Of a stretch of 64,000 nt of DNA, positions 40,791 to 49,236 are shown in pieces. Source of the stretch: Rhizobium ecuadorense (GTDB lineage: Bacteria; Pseudomonadota; Alphaproteobacteria; Rhizobiales; Rhizobiaceae); the NCBI RefSeq assembly GCF_001187535.1, contig NZ_LFIO01000381.1:124001-188000 (forward strand), in the 5' to 3' direction. The translations under genes and the position numbers were made by a program. A model generated the notes under the pieces. That model was given only the letters and a program-made list of their open reading frames with translations, was not told the DNA's origin and searched no databases. Position 1 is the stretch's first letter; every line of letters starts with the position of its first letter.

Positions 40791-40991
40791 ATGACAGTTC
40801 AGGTTGAATTACCGTGCCCGAAGTGCAAGAGCACCAAGATGAAGTTCGAGCGGCCGGAGATCCGCGAGACGGATATCATCACCTGTGCCGCCTGCGGTCA
40901 TAATCTCGGCACGATGGCCTCCATCCGCGAGAAGATGAACAAGGCTTACCAGCGGCTCAACCGGCCTGCGGCGCCACGCAAGCTCCAGTGA
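40791..40991 (+). CDS. Small zinc-ribbon-like protein
   Basis: A 66-residue protein with two CxxC knuckles, LPCPKCKSTKM and ITCAACGHNLG, spaced about 25 residues apart, a zinc ribbon. The C-terminus is basic (KAYQRLNRPAAPRKLQ). I recognise the general type (small hypothetical ribbon protein widespread in Rhizobiaceae) but no function. The ATG at 40791 is preferred to an earlier frame start at 40725, since the extra part is Ser/Gly-rich and overlaps no ribosome site. Confidence 0.72.
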   Translation: MTVQVELPCPKCKSTKMKFERPEIRETDIITCAACGHNLGTMASIREKMNKAYQRLNRPAAPRKLQ

Positions 40992-41139
40992 GGCGGGCCG
41001 CTGTCTTGCGGCGGCGCTTCCGGCTGAAACGTGTTAAAATTGTGATTACCATTCGGATTAAAGCAATATAGAAAGTATTGCCGTAGTCTCTCTATCGTGA
41101 GGGCGCAATTAAACTGCGCGGGTGCGAAGAGGGGTTATC

Positions 41140-41568
41140 ATGAAGACGATTTTAGCGGCCGCGGCCGCAAGTTTATTGCTGCAGTTTTCTCCCGTTGCCG
41201 CCGAGGCGGCGACGCTGGTCGCCAATATCAGCATCGGCAAGCAGACGATGACCGTCACCGAGAACGGCTTCGTCAAGTATCGCTGGAAGGTTTCGACCGC
41301 GCGCAACGGCTATGTCACGCCGACCGGTTCGTGGAGCGCCAAGTGGTTGTCACGCGACCACCGTTCCCGGAAATACGACAATGCGCCGATGCCCTATGCG
41401 GTGTTCTTCAACGGTGGTTACGCCGTTCACGCCACCTTCGACCTGAAGCGCCTGGGCCGGCCAGCCTCGCATGGCTGCGTCCGCCTGCATCCCGACAATG
41501 CCGCCGAGTTCTTCTCGCTGGCGCGCCAGGCCGGCCTTGCCAATACCCGTGTGGTGATTACGCGCTGA
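41140..41568 (+). CDS. L,D-transpeptidase (YkuD domain)
   Basis: A 142-residue exported enzyme that forms 3-3 cross-links in peptidoglycan or attaches outer membrane proteins to it. The signal peptide is MKTILAAAAASLLLQFSP...AEA. The YkuD domain has HATFDLKRLG and the catalytic His/Cys in RPASHGCVRLHPDNAAEF. Rhizobia carry many such genes; this is one of the minimal type without added binding domain. AAGAGGGG precedes the ATG at 41140. Its 3' end overlaps that of the convergent fnrN gene by 11 bp. Confidence 0.92.
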   Translation: MKTILAAAAASLLLQFSPVAAEAATLVANISIGKQTMTVTENGFVKYRWKVSTARNGYVTPTGSWSAKWLSRDHRSRKYDNAPMPYAVFFNGGYAVHATFDLKRLGRPASHGCVRLHPDNAAEFFSLARQAGLANTRVVITR

Positions 41569-42280
41569 TTTTCTTTTCCAGTTCATCCATATCGGGGACG
41601 ACGATATGCCGGATGTTCTCGATGCGGATGACGCCGCTCTTGCGCAGCCGGGTCAACTGGCGGCTGACGGTTTCGATCGTCAGCCCGAGAAAATCGGCGA
41701 TCTCGGTGCGCGATAGCGGTAGGTCGAAGGCGGTGCTGGTGGCCGTTTCCGGCTCGGCGTGCGTGGCGATGAGGTAGAGCAGGCTTGCGACCTTCTCCTC
41801 GGCGGTGCGCCGGCCGAGCGTCAGCATCCATTCGCGCGCGGCATCCAGTTCCTTCAACGCCTGACCGTGCAGGCTGCGCTGCAGTTTCGGCGTCTCCAAT
41901 ATCATGCGGTCGAGCAGATTGCGGGGGAAGACGCAGATCTCCGCATCGGTCGCAGCCTCGGCCGACAGCGTGCTTTCGCGCATGAAGGGCCTGCCGACGA
42001 AATCGGGGGCGAATTGCAGGCCGACGATCTGCTGGCGGCCGTCCGGCATCACCTTGCAGAGCTTCACCACCCCGCGCATGATGTTCGAATAGAAAGAGCT
42101 TTCCGACCCCTGAGCGACGATCTCTGAGCCGGCATCGATTTTGCGGCGCAGCGAGTGGCGGCCGAGTTCTCGCAGCTGGCTGCTCGACAAGGCGCCGCAG
42201 ACGACGCCGTGCCGCGCCTGGCAGGAACGGCAAGCGACAGGCGTGCCGGCCTCGGAAACCTCACGGCGTGCGACGTCCAT
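41558..42280 (-). CDS. fnrN: FnrN, oxygen-sensing Fnr/Crp-family regulator
   Basis: A 240-residue Fnr-type regulator. The N-terminal Cys cluster CRSCQARHGVVC (C17, C20, C28) and a central Cys in DAEICVFP would carry the [4Fe-4S] cluster. The cNMP-fold domain and the HTH LSRTEIADFLGLTIETVSRQLTRL with the E..SR reading motif follow. In R. leguminosarum FnrN activates fixNOQP and hemN and regulates itself through two upstream anaeroboxes; both are present here. The ATG at 42280 fits the family length; a 9-residue extension exists. Cluster geometry and boxes make this call strong. Confidence 0.92.
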   Translation of the reverse strand: MDVARREVSEAGTPVACRSCQARHGVVCGALSSSQLRELGRHSLRRKIDAGSEIVAQGSESSFYSNIMRGVVKLCKVMPDGRQQIVGLQFAPDFVGRPFMRESTLSAEAATDAEICVFPRNLLDRMILETPKLQRSLHGQALKELDAAREWMLTLGRRTAEEKVASLLYLIATHAEPETATSTAFDLPLSRTEIADFLGLTIETVSRQLTRLRKSGVIRIENIRHIVVPDMDELEKKISA

Positions 42281-42406
42281 CTCCTGATCCCTTCGAAATC
42301 CTGGCATGCCCGGGCATGGCCAGCATGCCGAGAGGCATGGCTGACGCTTCCGAGACGATGACGCCGCGATTGCGGGTTCGGATATCCCGATCTCTTCCCG
42401 CGCCGC

Positions 42407-42420
42407 TTGATGATTATCAA
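42407..42420. promoter_or_regulatory. Proximal anaerobox upstream of fnrN
   Basis: TTGATGATTATCAA is a perfect match to the Fnr/FixK consensus TTGAT-N4-ATCAA, 126 bp upstream of the fnrN start codon. In R. leguminosarum the proximal of the two fnrN boxes mediates self-repression. Confidence 0.88.
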
Positions 42421-42438
42421 ATTCGCCGGGCTTGCGAT

Positions 42439-42452
42439 TTGATCCAGATCAA
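42439..42452. promoter_or_regulatory. Distal anaerobox upstream of fnrN
   Basis: TTGATCCAGATCAA is a second perfect TTGAT-N4-ATCAA site, 18 bp beyond the first. In the R. leguminosarum arrangement this distal box mediates activation of fnrN in low oxygen. The rest of the 441-bp gap up to acpXL shows no other feature I can name. Confidence 0.88.
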
Positions 42453-42721
42453 CTGTCCGTGCTTGCGGCTCCGGCCGGGAAGGGCGCTCGCGCCGAGGCG
42501 AGACCGTATGCGGCTTCGATTCGGACGGCTTGTTTACGCCGCCGGCGCAGGGGGCTGCAGCGGCATCGCCGCGCCTCGGGTGATTGCAACGGCCTGCATT
42601 CCATTGCTGTTTAGGCAACACCCGATCGCCAAATTGCCGCAACGCCCGGACGAAAGCATTGGCTTTTGAAATGGATTTGCCTATGAGGGGATTTAAATCG
42701 TCATTTCATGAGGTACAGCGC

Positions 42722-43000
42722 GTGACCGCTACATTCGATAAAGTTGCCGACATTATTGCAGAAACCAGCGAGATCGACCGCGCGACGATCACGCCGGAGA
42801 GCCATACGATCGACGACCTCGGTATCGACAGCCTCGATTTCCTCGACATCGTCTTTGCGATCGACAAGGAATTCGGCATCAAGATTCCGCTCGAAAAGTG
42901 GACGCAGGAAGTCAACGAGGGCAAGGTTTCCACCGAAGAATATTTCGTGCTGAAGAACCTCTGTGCCAAGATCGACGAGCTTAAAGCAGCCAAGGCCTGA
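42722..43000 (+). CDS. acpXL: AcpXL, acyl carrier protein for very-long-chain fatty acids
   Basis: A 92-residue acyl carrier protein dedicated to the C28 hydroxy fatty acid of rhizobial lipid A. The phosphopantetheine Ser is in [21 protein letters not shown], and the extended C-terminus ([21 protein letters not shown]) is what separates AcpXL from housekeeping AcpP. The start is GTG at 42722, giving [12 protein letters not shown], the known N-terminus; the frame open further upstream has no family-like sequence. It is the first gene of the XL operon. A stem-loop follows that may lower expression of downstream genes relative to acpXL. Confidence 0.95.
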
Positions 43001-43020
43001 GGACATAATCGTCTTTTTTG

Positions 43021-43055
43021 ACCGCCCTGCCGCCTGACTATGGCGGCCGGGCGGT
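43021..43055 (+). terminator. Stem-loop after acpXL
   Basis: ACCGCCC (43021-43027) pairs with GGGCGGT (43049-43055), enclosing CCGCC (43030-43034) and GGCGG (43042-43046). No long T-run follows, so partial read-through is expected. That would fit an abundant carrier protein with less of the downstream enzymes. Confidence 0.55.
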
Positions 43056-43115
43056 TTCGTTCCTAACTAGGCGTCACCGGCGGGCGGATCTGGCCTGTCG
43101 GGCCGGAGGATCCGA

Positions 43116-43598
43116 ATGCTGCTGGAATATTTCCAGATGATTGACCGCGTCGAAGCGGTGGACCTGAAGAAGGGCACGCTGAAGGCGCGATCCGTCGTGC
43201 CGGCCAAGAGCCCTGTCTTCGAGGGTCATTTTCCCGGCATGCCGCTCGTTCCCGGTGTGCTTTTGATCGAGACCATGGCGCAGGCCTCCGGCATGCTGGT
43301 GCTTGCCGTCACCAATTTTGCCGCCATGCCCTTCCTGATGACGGTCGATGGCGCCAAGATGCGCACCTTCGTCGAACCGGAAGCCGTGCTCGATATCGAG
43401 GCGGTGCTCGAACACGACGGTTCGGGTTTCGCGGTTACCAAGGCTAAAATCACCAGCGCCGGCAAGAAGGTCTGCGATGCGCAGCTAAAGCTTCGCACTA
43501 TGCCGTTTTCCGAGGTGCCGCTCGGCGATATCGTGAAAAAACGTGCCGGCGAGATCGGGCTTCTCGAAGCGATCGCGGCGCAGGGAGTGATTGGATGA
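43116..43598 (+). CDS. fabZXL: FabZXL, 3-hydroxyacyl-ACP dehydratase of the AcpXL pathway
   Basis: A 160-residue hotdog-fold dehydratase. The catalytic His lies in VFEGHFPGMPLVPGVLLIE and the Glu in LIETMAQASG, the standard FabZ pair. It removes water from 3-hydroxyacyl-AcpXL during elongation to C26-C28. The length agrees with FabZ proteins. It starts 115 bp after acpXL and overlaps fabF2XL by 4 bp. Confidence 0.92.
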   Translation: MLLEYFQMIDRVEAVDLKKGTLKARSVVPAKSPVFEGHFPGMPLVPGVLLIETMAQASGMLVLAVTNFAAMPFLMTVDGAKMRTFVEPEAVLDIEAVLEHDGSGFAVTKAKITSAGKKVCDAQLKLRTMPFSEVPLGDIVKKRAGEIGLLEAIAAQGVIG

Positions 43599-44800
43599 GC
43601 AAGGCTGCAAACGACGTCGTCATCTCGGGCATCGGCATCGTCACCTGTCAGGGCGTCGGCAAGGATGCGCATATCGCCCTTCTCCAGGCCGACAAAGCTC
43701 CGAAGGCGATCGTCGAAACCGAGAAGTTCAAGCCCTATCCGGTGCATCCGCTGCCCGAGATCGACTGGTCGCAGCAGATCGCCAAGCGCGGCGACCAGCG
43801 CCAGATGGAAAACTGGCAGCGCATCGGCGTCTTCGCCGCCGGCTTGGCACTCGACGATGCCGGCTTTAAGGACGATCTCGAGGCCTGCGGCACGATGGAC
43901 ATGATCGTGGCGGCCGGCGGCGGCGAGCGCGACATCAATGTCGATACGCTGATCGTGGACGAGGCGCTGAAGCGCAACGACCGCGAATTGCTGCTGAACG
44001 AGAAGCTGACGACGGAGCTCAGGCCGACGCTGTTCCTCGCCCAGCTTTCCAACCTGCTCGCAGGCAATATCTCGATCGTGCACAAGGTCACCGGTTCGTC
44101 GCGCACCTTCATGGGCGAGGAAGCGGCAGGCATTTCAGCCGTCGAGACCGCCTTCTACCGTATCAAATCGGGCGAATCCTCGCATGCGCTGGTTGGCGGC
44201 GCCTTTGCGGCGGAGCGGCCTGATATGATCCTGCTCACCGAAGCGATCGGCGCTCATGCACGCGGCGACTGGGTGCCGCTCTGGTCACGCAAATCAAGCG
44301 ACGGCGGCGGGATGATCACCGGTTCGGCCGGCGCCTTCCTGGTGATGGAATCGCGCCAGCATGCGGAAGCGCGCGGCGCTCACATCTATGCCGTCATCGA
44401 CGCGGTCGAGGGCGACCGCGGCAACCGCAATGCCGGCAATCTCGAGGTCCGGTTGGAGCGGCTTTTAGCACCCGCCGCCGAGCTTGCCGCCGAAAGCACG
44501 GCGATTTTTTCCGGCTCGACCGGCATGCACGACCTTGCCGCCCGCGAGCGGGCGGTGCTCGAACACCAGCTGCCGGGGGCCGCCATCCGCGGCTTCGGCG
44601 GCGTCACCGGCCATACGATCGAAACGCAGTTCACGCTGGGTCTGGCGCTTGCAGCACTTGCCGTCGACGGCAAGGCCAAGGTTCCGCCCTTCGATGCCGC
44701 CCATGAGGCGCCGATGCGGGCAGGCGCCACCGCCGCCGTCGTGACCGCGGTCGGACACCAGCGCGGCGAGGGCGTCGCCGTCCTTTCCGCAAATGCGTGA
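43595..44800 (+). CDS. fabF2XL: FabF2XL, ketoacyl synthase homologue lacking the catalytic Cys
   Basis: A 401-residue thiolase-fold protein in the place of the known fabF2XL gene. Aligned to FabF1XL, the nucleophile elbow TACASGVTAI reads GEEAAGISAV, so the catalytic Cys is Glu176. The first His motif (AHGTS) is lost (IFSGSTGMHD); the second His is kept in GVTGHTIETQF (H340). The only Cys residues are at 18 and 98, outside the active site. It is therefore unlikely to condense by itself and resembles the chain-length factor partner of type II polyketide synthases. Coupled to fabZXL by a 4-bp overlap. Confidence 0.9.
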   Translation: MSKAANDVVISGIGIVTCQGVGKDAHIALLQADKAPKAIVETEKFKPYPVHPLPEIDWSQQIAKRGDQRQMENWQRIGVFAAGLALDDAGFKDDLEACGTMDMIVAAGGGERDINVDTLIVDEALKRNDRELLLNEKLTTELRPTLFLAQLSNLLAGNISIVHKVTGSSRTFMGEEAAGISAVETAFYRIKSGESSHALVGGAFAAERPDMILLTEAIGAHARGDWVPLWSRKSSDGGGMITGSAGAFLVMESRQHAEARGAHIYAVIDAVEGDRGNRNAGNLEVRLERLLAPAAELAAESTAIFSGSTGMHDLAARERAVLEHQLPGAAIRGFGGVTGHTIETQFTLGLALAALAVDGKAKVPPFDAAHEAPMRAGATAAVVTAVGHQRGEGVAVLSANA

Positions 44801-44812
44801 GGAGTGAAAGAT

Positions 44813-46099
44813 ATGACAGCTTCCGCTTACAGGGATCATCTCGGCCGCCCTATCGTGGCCGTGACCGGCATGGGTATCATCACCTCCCTCGGTCAGGGTC
44901 TCAGCGATAACTGGGCAGCGCTTTCGTCAGGCACGTCGGGTATTCACGAGATCAATCGTTTCCCGACCGAGGGACTGTCGACGCGGATCGCCGGCACCGT
45001 TGATTTTATCGGCATCCCGGCCCCGAATGCCGTCGAGCGCTCCTACGCCTTCGCCCGCGAGACGACGATCGAGGCGCTTGCCGATGCCGGCCTTTCCGGC
45101 GATTTCAACGGCCCGCTGTTCCTGGCCGCCCCGCCGATCGAGCCGGAATGGAGCGCGCGTTTCGAACTTGCCGACCGTTCGCCGGCCTCCGAGCGTCCCG
45201 GCGACGCCTATGAGCGTTTCCTGACGGCGCTACGCCAGCGGCCGGACCCGGCCTTCCATGAGGCGGCCCTGTTCGGCGCTATTTCCGAGCGGCTTGCCGA
45301 CCGGTTCGGCACACGCGGCCTTCCCGTCACGCTGTCGACGGCCTGTGCTTCCGGCGTCACCGCGATCCAGCTCGGCATCGAGGCGATCCGCCAGGGCCGG
45401 ACAACCCGCGCGCTGACGGTTGCAACCGACGGCTCTCTGAGCGCCGAAGCGCTGATCCGTTTCTCACTGCTCTCGGCTCTTTCGACGCAGAACGATCCGC
45501 CGACCAAGGCCTCCAAGCCGTTCAGCAAGGATCGCGATGGTTTCGTCATCGCCGAAGGTGCGGCGACCCTGGTGCTGGAATCGCTGGAAGCGGCGGTCGC
45601 CCGCGGCGCCAAGGTGCTCGGCATCATGAAGGGCGCCGGCGACAAGGCCGACAGCTTCCACCGCACGCGGTCGTCGCCGGATGGCGGACCGGCGATCGCG
45701 ACGATCCGCGCAGCCCTTGCCGATGCCGGCATCGACGAGAGCGGCATCGGCTATATCAATGCCCATGGCACGTCGACGCCCGAGAACGACAAGATGGAAT
45801 ATGGGGCGATGTCGGCCGTCTTCGGCGAACGGATCGCCGGCATCCCGGTTTCCTCGAACAAGTCGATGATCGGCCATACGCTGACGGCGGCGGGCGCAGT
45901 CGAGGCGGTGTTCTCGCTGCAGACGATGCTGACAGGCACGCTGCCGCCGACGATCAACTATACCAATCCCGATCCGTCGATCGTTCTCGATGTCGTGCCG
46001 AACAAGAAGCGGCAAGCGCAGGTTTCCGCCGTGCTTTCCAACTCCTTCGGCTTCGGCGGGCAGAATGCCAGCCTTGTCATGGCGCTCGAACCGGCTTAG
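44813..46099 (+). CDS. fabF1XL: FabF1XL, active ketoacyl synthase of the AcpXL pathway
   Basis: A 428-residue beta-ketoacyl-ACP synthase that elongates acyl-AcpXL toward C28. The full triad is present: Cys178 in TLSTACASGVTAIQ, His318 in INAHGTSTPEND and His355 in NKSMIGHTLTAAG. The ATG at 44813 (after GAGTGAAAGAT) is preferred to a GTG three codons upstream. It begins 12 bp after fabF2XL; the pair is likely to form a heterodimer given the missing residues of its neighbour. Confidence 0.93.
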   Translation: MTASAYRDHLGRPIVAVTGMGIITSLGQGLSDNWAALSSGTSGIHEINRFPTEGLSTRIAGTVDFIGIPAPNAVERSYAFARETTIEALADAGLSGDFNGPLFLAAPPIEPEWSARFELADRSPASERPGDAYERFLTALRQRPDPAFHEAALFGAISERLADRFGTRGLPVTLSTACASGVTAIQLGIEAIRQGRTTRALTVATDGSLSAEALIRFSLLSALSTQNDPPTKASKPFSKDRDGFVIAEGAATLVLESLEAAVARGAKVLGIMKGAGDKADSFHRTRSSPDGGPAIATIRAALADAGIDESGIGYINAHGTSTPENDKMEYGAMSAVFGERIAGIPVSSNKSMIGHTLTAAGAVEAVFSLQTMLTGTLPPTINYTNPDPSIVLDVVPNKKRQAQVSAVLSNSFGFGGQNASLVMALEPA

Positions 46100-46135
46100 A
46101 GACCCTCCTTGATTTTGGGACGAAGTGGTTTTTAA

Positions 46136-46219
46136 CGTCATCCTCGGGCTTGTCCCGAGGATCTACTTGCATCACTCAATGACCGCTGGCAGATGCTCGG
46201 GACAAGCCCGAGCATGACG
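46136..46219. repeat. Palindromic repeat between fabF1XL and adhXL
   Basis: Arms 46136-46162 and 46193-46219 are inverted copies, and each is itself a palindrome around CTCGGGCTTGTCCCGAG. Elements of this form (CGTCATCCTCGGGCTTG...) recur between genes in rhizobia and related bacteria. It lies inside the XL operon, 37 bp after the fabF1XL stop, where it could act as a processing or attenuation site. Confidence 0.8.
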
Positions 46220-46250
46220 ACGATCCACGTAGAAGAAAGAACTATAAATC

Positions 46251-47279
46251 ATGCGCGCTTTGCAACTGATCGATGACCGCAAGCTTGAGATCACCGACCT
46301 GCCGGAACCGGATGCGCCTGCCGCCGGCGAGGTGACGCTGCGCGTCAAGGCGGTGGCGCTCAACCATATCGACGTCTGGGGCTGGCGCGGCATGGCTTTC
46401 GCCAAGCGCAAGATGCCGCTGGTCATCGGTGCCGAGGCTTCCGGCGTCGTGGAAGCGATCGGCGCGGGTGTCGCCAATGTGCTGCCGGGCCAGCTCGTCT
46501 CGATCTACGGCGCGCGCACCTGCGGTCTCTGCCGCCCCTGCCGCGAAGGCCGCGACAATCTCTGCGAACATGTCTCCGGCGTGCACGGCTTCCATCTCGA
46601 CGGCTTCGCGCAGGAGAAGGTCAACCTTCCCGCGCGGCTGCTCGTGCCGGCTCCTCCCGGTGTCGATGCGATCGGTGCTGCACTTGCGCCCGTCACCTTC
46701 GGCACCGTCGAGCACATGCTGTTCGACAATGCCAGGCTCGAGCCCGGCGAGACGATCCTCGTCCACGCCGGCGGCTCGGGTATCGGCACGGCGGCGATCC
46801 AGCTGGCCAAGAAGATCGGCTGCACTGTCATCACCACGGTTGGTTCGGACGACAAGATCGAAAAGGCCAAGGCTCTCGGCGCCGATCACGTCATCAACTA
46901 CCGCACCGACCGCTTCGAGGGCGTGGTGCGCAAGCTCACCAAGAAGAAGGGCGTCGACGTCGTCTTCGAACATGTCGGCAAGGATACCTGGGCAGGCTCG
47001 ATGCTCTGCATGAAGCGCGGCGGGCGGCTCGTCACCTGCGGCTCGACCTCGGGTGTTTCCACGGAGATGAACCTGATGATGCTGTTCCAGCAGCAGCTGA
47101 AGCTCTTCGGTTCCTTCGGCTGCCGGATGGAGAACATGGCCGATGCGATGCAGAAGATGGGCCGCGGGCTCGTGCATCCCGTCATCGACACCGAGGTCAG
47201 CTTCAGCGATATCGACCGGGCGCTGGAGCGGATGGAATCGCGCCAGATCTTCGGCAAGATCATCCTGAAGATGGATTGA
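46251..47279 (+). CDS. adh2XL: AdhXL, zinc-binding alcohol dehydrogenase-like protein of the XL operon
   Basis: A 342-residue medium-chain dehydrogenase. The structural-zinc cysteines are in ARTCGLCRPCREGRDNLCEH, and the cofactor fold has ILVHAGGSGIGTAAIQLAKKIG. The likely role is the reductase/dehydrogenase step in the C28 chain pathway, but its precise reaction is not established. It is separated from fabF1XL by the 84-bp palindromic repeat and starts 7 bp before lpxXL after its own stop, so the two are co-translated. Confidence 0.9.
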   Translation: MRALQLIDDRKLEITDLPEPDAPAAGEVTLRVKAVALNHIDVWGWRGMAFAKRKMPLVIGAEASGVVEAIGAGVANVLPGQLVSIYGARTCGLCRPCREGRDNLCEHVSGVHGFHLDGFAQEKVNLPARLLVPAPPGVDAIGAALAPVTFGTVEHMLFDNARLEPGETILVHAGGSGIGTAAIQLAKKIGCTVITTVGSDDKIEKAKALGADHVINYRTDRFEGVVRKLTKKKGVDVVFEHVGKDTWAGSMLCMKRGGRLVTCGSTSGVSTEMNLMMLFQQQLKLFGSFGCRMENMADAMQKMGRGLVHPVIDTEVSFSDIDRALERMESRQIFGKIILKMD

Positions 47280-47286
47280 GCCCCAA

Positions 47287-48222
47287 GTGAAGCTCTTCAT
47301 CACCCGGATCGTTCTGGCGCTCAGGCACTTCCAGCAATGGCTGGTGGCGCAGGTGATGTTCGGTTTTCTGAACGTGCTGAAGCTGTTTCCGGCTGATGGC
47401 GCGATTCGCTTCGCCGACAGGATGATGCGCCGCCTCGGCCGGCGGACACGCCGCCACAGGCTGATGCTCGTCAATCTGCGCAACGCCTTTCCCGAGAAGA
47501 GCGAGGCCGAGATCGAAGAGATCGCGCTCGGAAGCTGGGGCAATATGGGCCGGCTTGCGGCCGAATACGTGTTCCTCGACCAGTTGTTCGACTACGACCC
47601 TGAAAAATCGGAGCCGGGCAGGGTGGAGGTGTCGGGTATCCCGATCTTCCTCGATCTGCGCGACAATCCGCGCCCCTTCATCGTCTTTACCGGCCATACC
47701 GCCAATTTCGAGCTGCTGCCGGTGGCCGGCGCCGCCTTCGGGCTTCATGTGACCGTGCTCTTCCGGCCGCCGAACAATCCCTATGTCGCCAAGAAGGTCT
47801 TCGATTTCAGGAGCGCGCGGATGGGCAAGCTGGTGCCCTCGCATGCGGGCTCCTCCTTCGCGCTCGCCCGTCAGCTGGAAGCCGGCCAGGGCGTGGGCGT
47901 GCTCGTCGACCAGAAATTCCGCAAGGGGCTGAAGGGCACTTTCTTCGGGCGCGACGTCAAGACCAATCCGCTGCTGCCGAAGCTGGTGCGCCAGTTCGAC
48001 TGCGAGGTCTATCCGGCGCGCTGCGTCCGGCTGCCCGACAACCGCTACCGGCTGGAAATCGAGCCGCGGCTGGACATGCCGCGCGATGCCAAGGGCAATC
48101 TCGACCTGCCGGCGGCAGCCCAACTGCTCAACGACAAGGTGGAAAGCTGGGTGCGGGAATACCCGGAACAGTGGCTCTGGTATCATGACCGCTGGCAGAT
48201 CAAGCAGACGCTCGACTCCTAG
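47287..48222 (+). CDS. lpxXL: LpxXL, lipid A C28 acyltransferase
   Basis: A 311-residue inner-membrane-associated acyltransferase that moves 27-hydroxyoctacosanoate from AcpXL onto lipid A. The late-acyltransferase signature H-x4-E is in VFTGHTANFELLP. GVLVDQKFRKGLKGTFFGR and YPARCVRLPDNRYRLEIEPRL are also family-like. The start is GTG at 47287 (MKLFITRIVLALRHFQQWL). It is the last gene of the operon. A palindromic element follows its stop. Confidence 0.94.
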   Translation: MKLFITRIVLALRHFQQWLVAQVMFGFLNVLKLFPADGAIRFADRMMRRLGRRTRRHRLMLVNLRNAFPEKSEAEIEEIALGSWGNMGRLAAEYVFLDQLFDYDPEKSEPGRVEVSGIPIFLDLRDNPRPFIVFTGHTANFELLPVAGAAFGLHVTVLFRPPNNPYVAKKVFDFRSARMGKLVPSHAGSSFALARQLEAGQGVGVLVDQKFRKGLKGTFFGRDVKTNPLLPKLVRQFDCEVYPARCVRLPDNRYRLEIEPRLDMPRDAKGNLDLPAAAQLLNDKVESWVREYPEQWLWYHDRWQIKQTLDS

Positions 48223-48270
48223 CACGCGTCGCGATCTTTCGGATTCGCTCTTCGCGCTTCTTGTTTTGAC

Positions 48271-48315
48271 GCATGTCGTTATCGCAAAACCGCGACGCAC
48301 TTTTGCGAGACATGC
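48271..48315. repeat. Palindromic intergenic repeat after lpxXL
   Basis: GCATGTC (48271-48277) pairs with GACATGC (48309-48315), and inside it TCGCAAAA (48282-48289) pairs with TTTTGCGA (48301-48308). This form is familiar from rhizobial intergenic DNA. It probably serves as a transcription end or RNA-processing element after the operon. Confidence 0.7.
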
Positions 48316-48505
48316 TCCAGGAATATCCACCCTCATTTATCAGCGGTGAAAAGCGGCAGGTGCTCGCGGATTGAAACTGAGTGTAAATTCATGGTACCCG
48401 TCGCTACCAAAACGCGAACAATGTCTACCGAAAGGCGCATTTTTCGAAAGATGCAGCCATGTCAGGTCTCGGACATGTCTCTTGGGCCAATGGGAGTTGG
48501 GCGTC

Positions 48506-49222
48506 TTGCTGGAGCTTTTTCGAGCTTTTTCCTTGCGTTGCACGCAGATAGAGGAAGCCATACGCTTGGGTGACGATCAGCGCGTCACGGCGCTCGACGG
48601 CCATGTCGAGCCGCTGGTCGAGGCAATCCTCGCCCATCAAGCGGTCAATCTGCTCGAAGCCTACATGCAGCTGCAGTTTGTGACTCATCTGATCGGCCAG
48701 GACGCCGACGACAGCGCCAGCGTCGCCGAGCACACGACGGTCCTTTCCTACCTGCTCGACCGCTATTTCGGCACGCATGGGCCGGACTGGCGTGTGCCGT
48801 CGCCGCAGGACGTGCGCATCGAGCCGCCGCCGGCCTATGTGCCGGATACCGACAACGGCCAGTTCCTCAATTCGGCGATCCTCGAAAGCCTGCCGGACCG
48901 GGTGGCGGTGCTGACCAAGGACTATCGCTTCCTCTATTCCAATCCAGCCAACTGCGCCCATCTCAACAAGAAGCCGATGGAGCTTATCGGCCGCCATCTT
49001 TCCGAATTCATCGGAGAGGAGCTGTTTGCCGCGTGCGCCAAATACAAGCTCGACGCCTGCTTTGCCGGTGAGCAGATCGACTATGCCTATAAATGTCCGG
49101 ACGGCAACGGCGGATCAGGGCAGGTGCGCTGTCGCATGTCGCCGCTGCGCGATGCCGGCGGTACCGTGATTGGCGCGCTGCTCGTCATGGAGGATATCGA
49201 TCGACAGCGGCCAACTGGCTGA
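48506..49222 (+). CDS. PAS-domain signalling protein
   Basis: About 238 residues from a TTG at 48506, placed 9 bp after a GGGAG site. An earlier start at 48371 is possible but its extra 45 residues look non-coding. The N-terminal half is helical (LLELFRAFSLRCTQIEEAIRL, then LDGHVEPLVEAILAHQAVN). The C-terminal half is a PAS domain (ILESLPDRVAVLTKDYRFLYSNPANCAHLNKKP with IGRHLSEFIGEELF and a final GTVIGALLVMEDI). No kinase or cyclase output is attached, so it probably senses and relays by binding a partner. Role unknown. Confidence 0.72.
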   Translation: MLELFRAFSLRCTQIEEAIRLGDDQRVTALDGHVEPLVEAILAHQAVNLLEAYMQLQFVTHLIGQDADDSASVAEHTTVLSYLLDRYFGTHGPDWRVPSPQDVRIEPPPAYVPDTDNGQFLNSAILESLPDRVAVLTKDYRFLYSNPANCAHLNKKPMELIGRHLSEFIGEELFAACAKYKLDACFAGEQIDYAYKCPDGNGGSGQVRCRMSPLRDAGGTVIGALLVMEDIDRQRPTG

Positions 49223-49236
49223 TCAATCGGCCGCCT

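Noticed and set aside
44804-44812. GTG start of fabF1XL three codons upstream
   Set aside because: The ATG at 44813 has better spacing to GGAGTGAAAG and matches the usual N-terminus.
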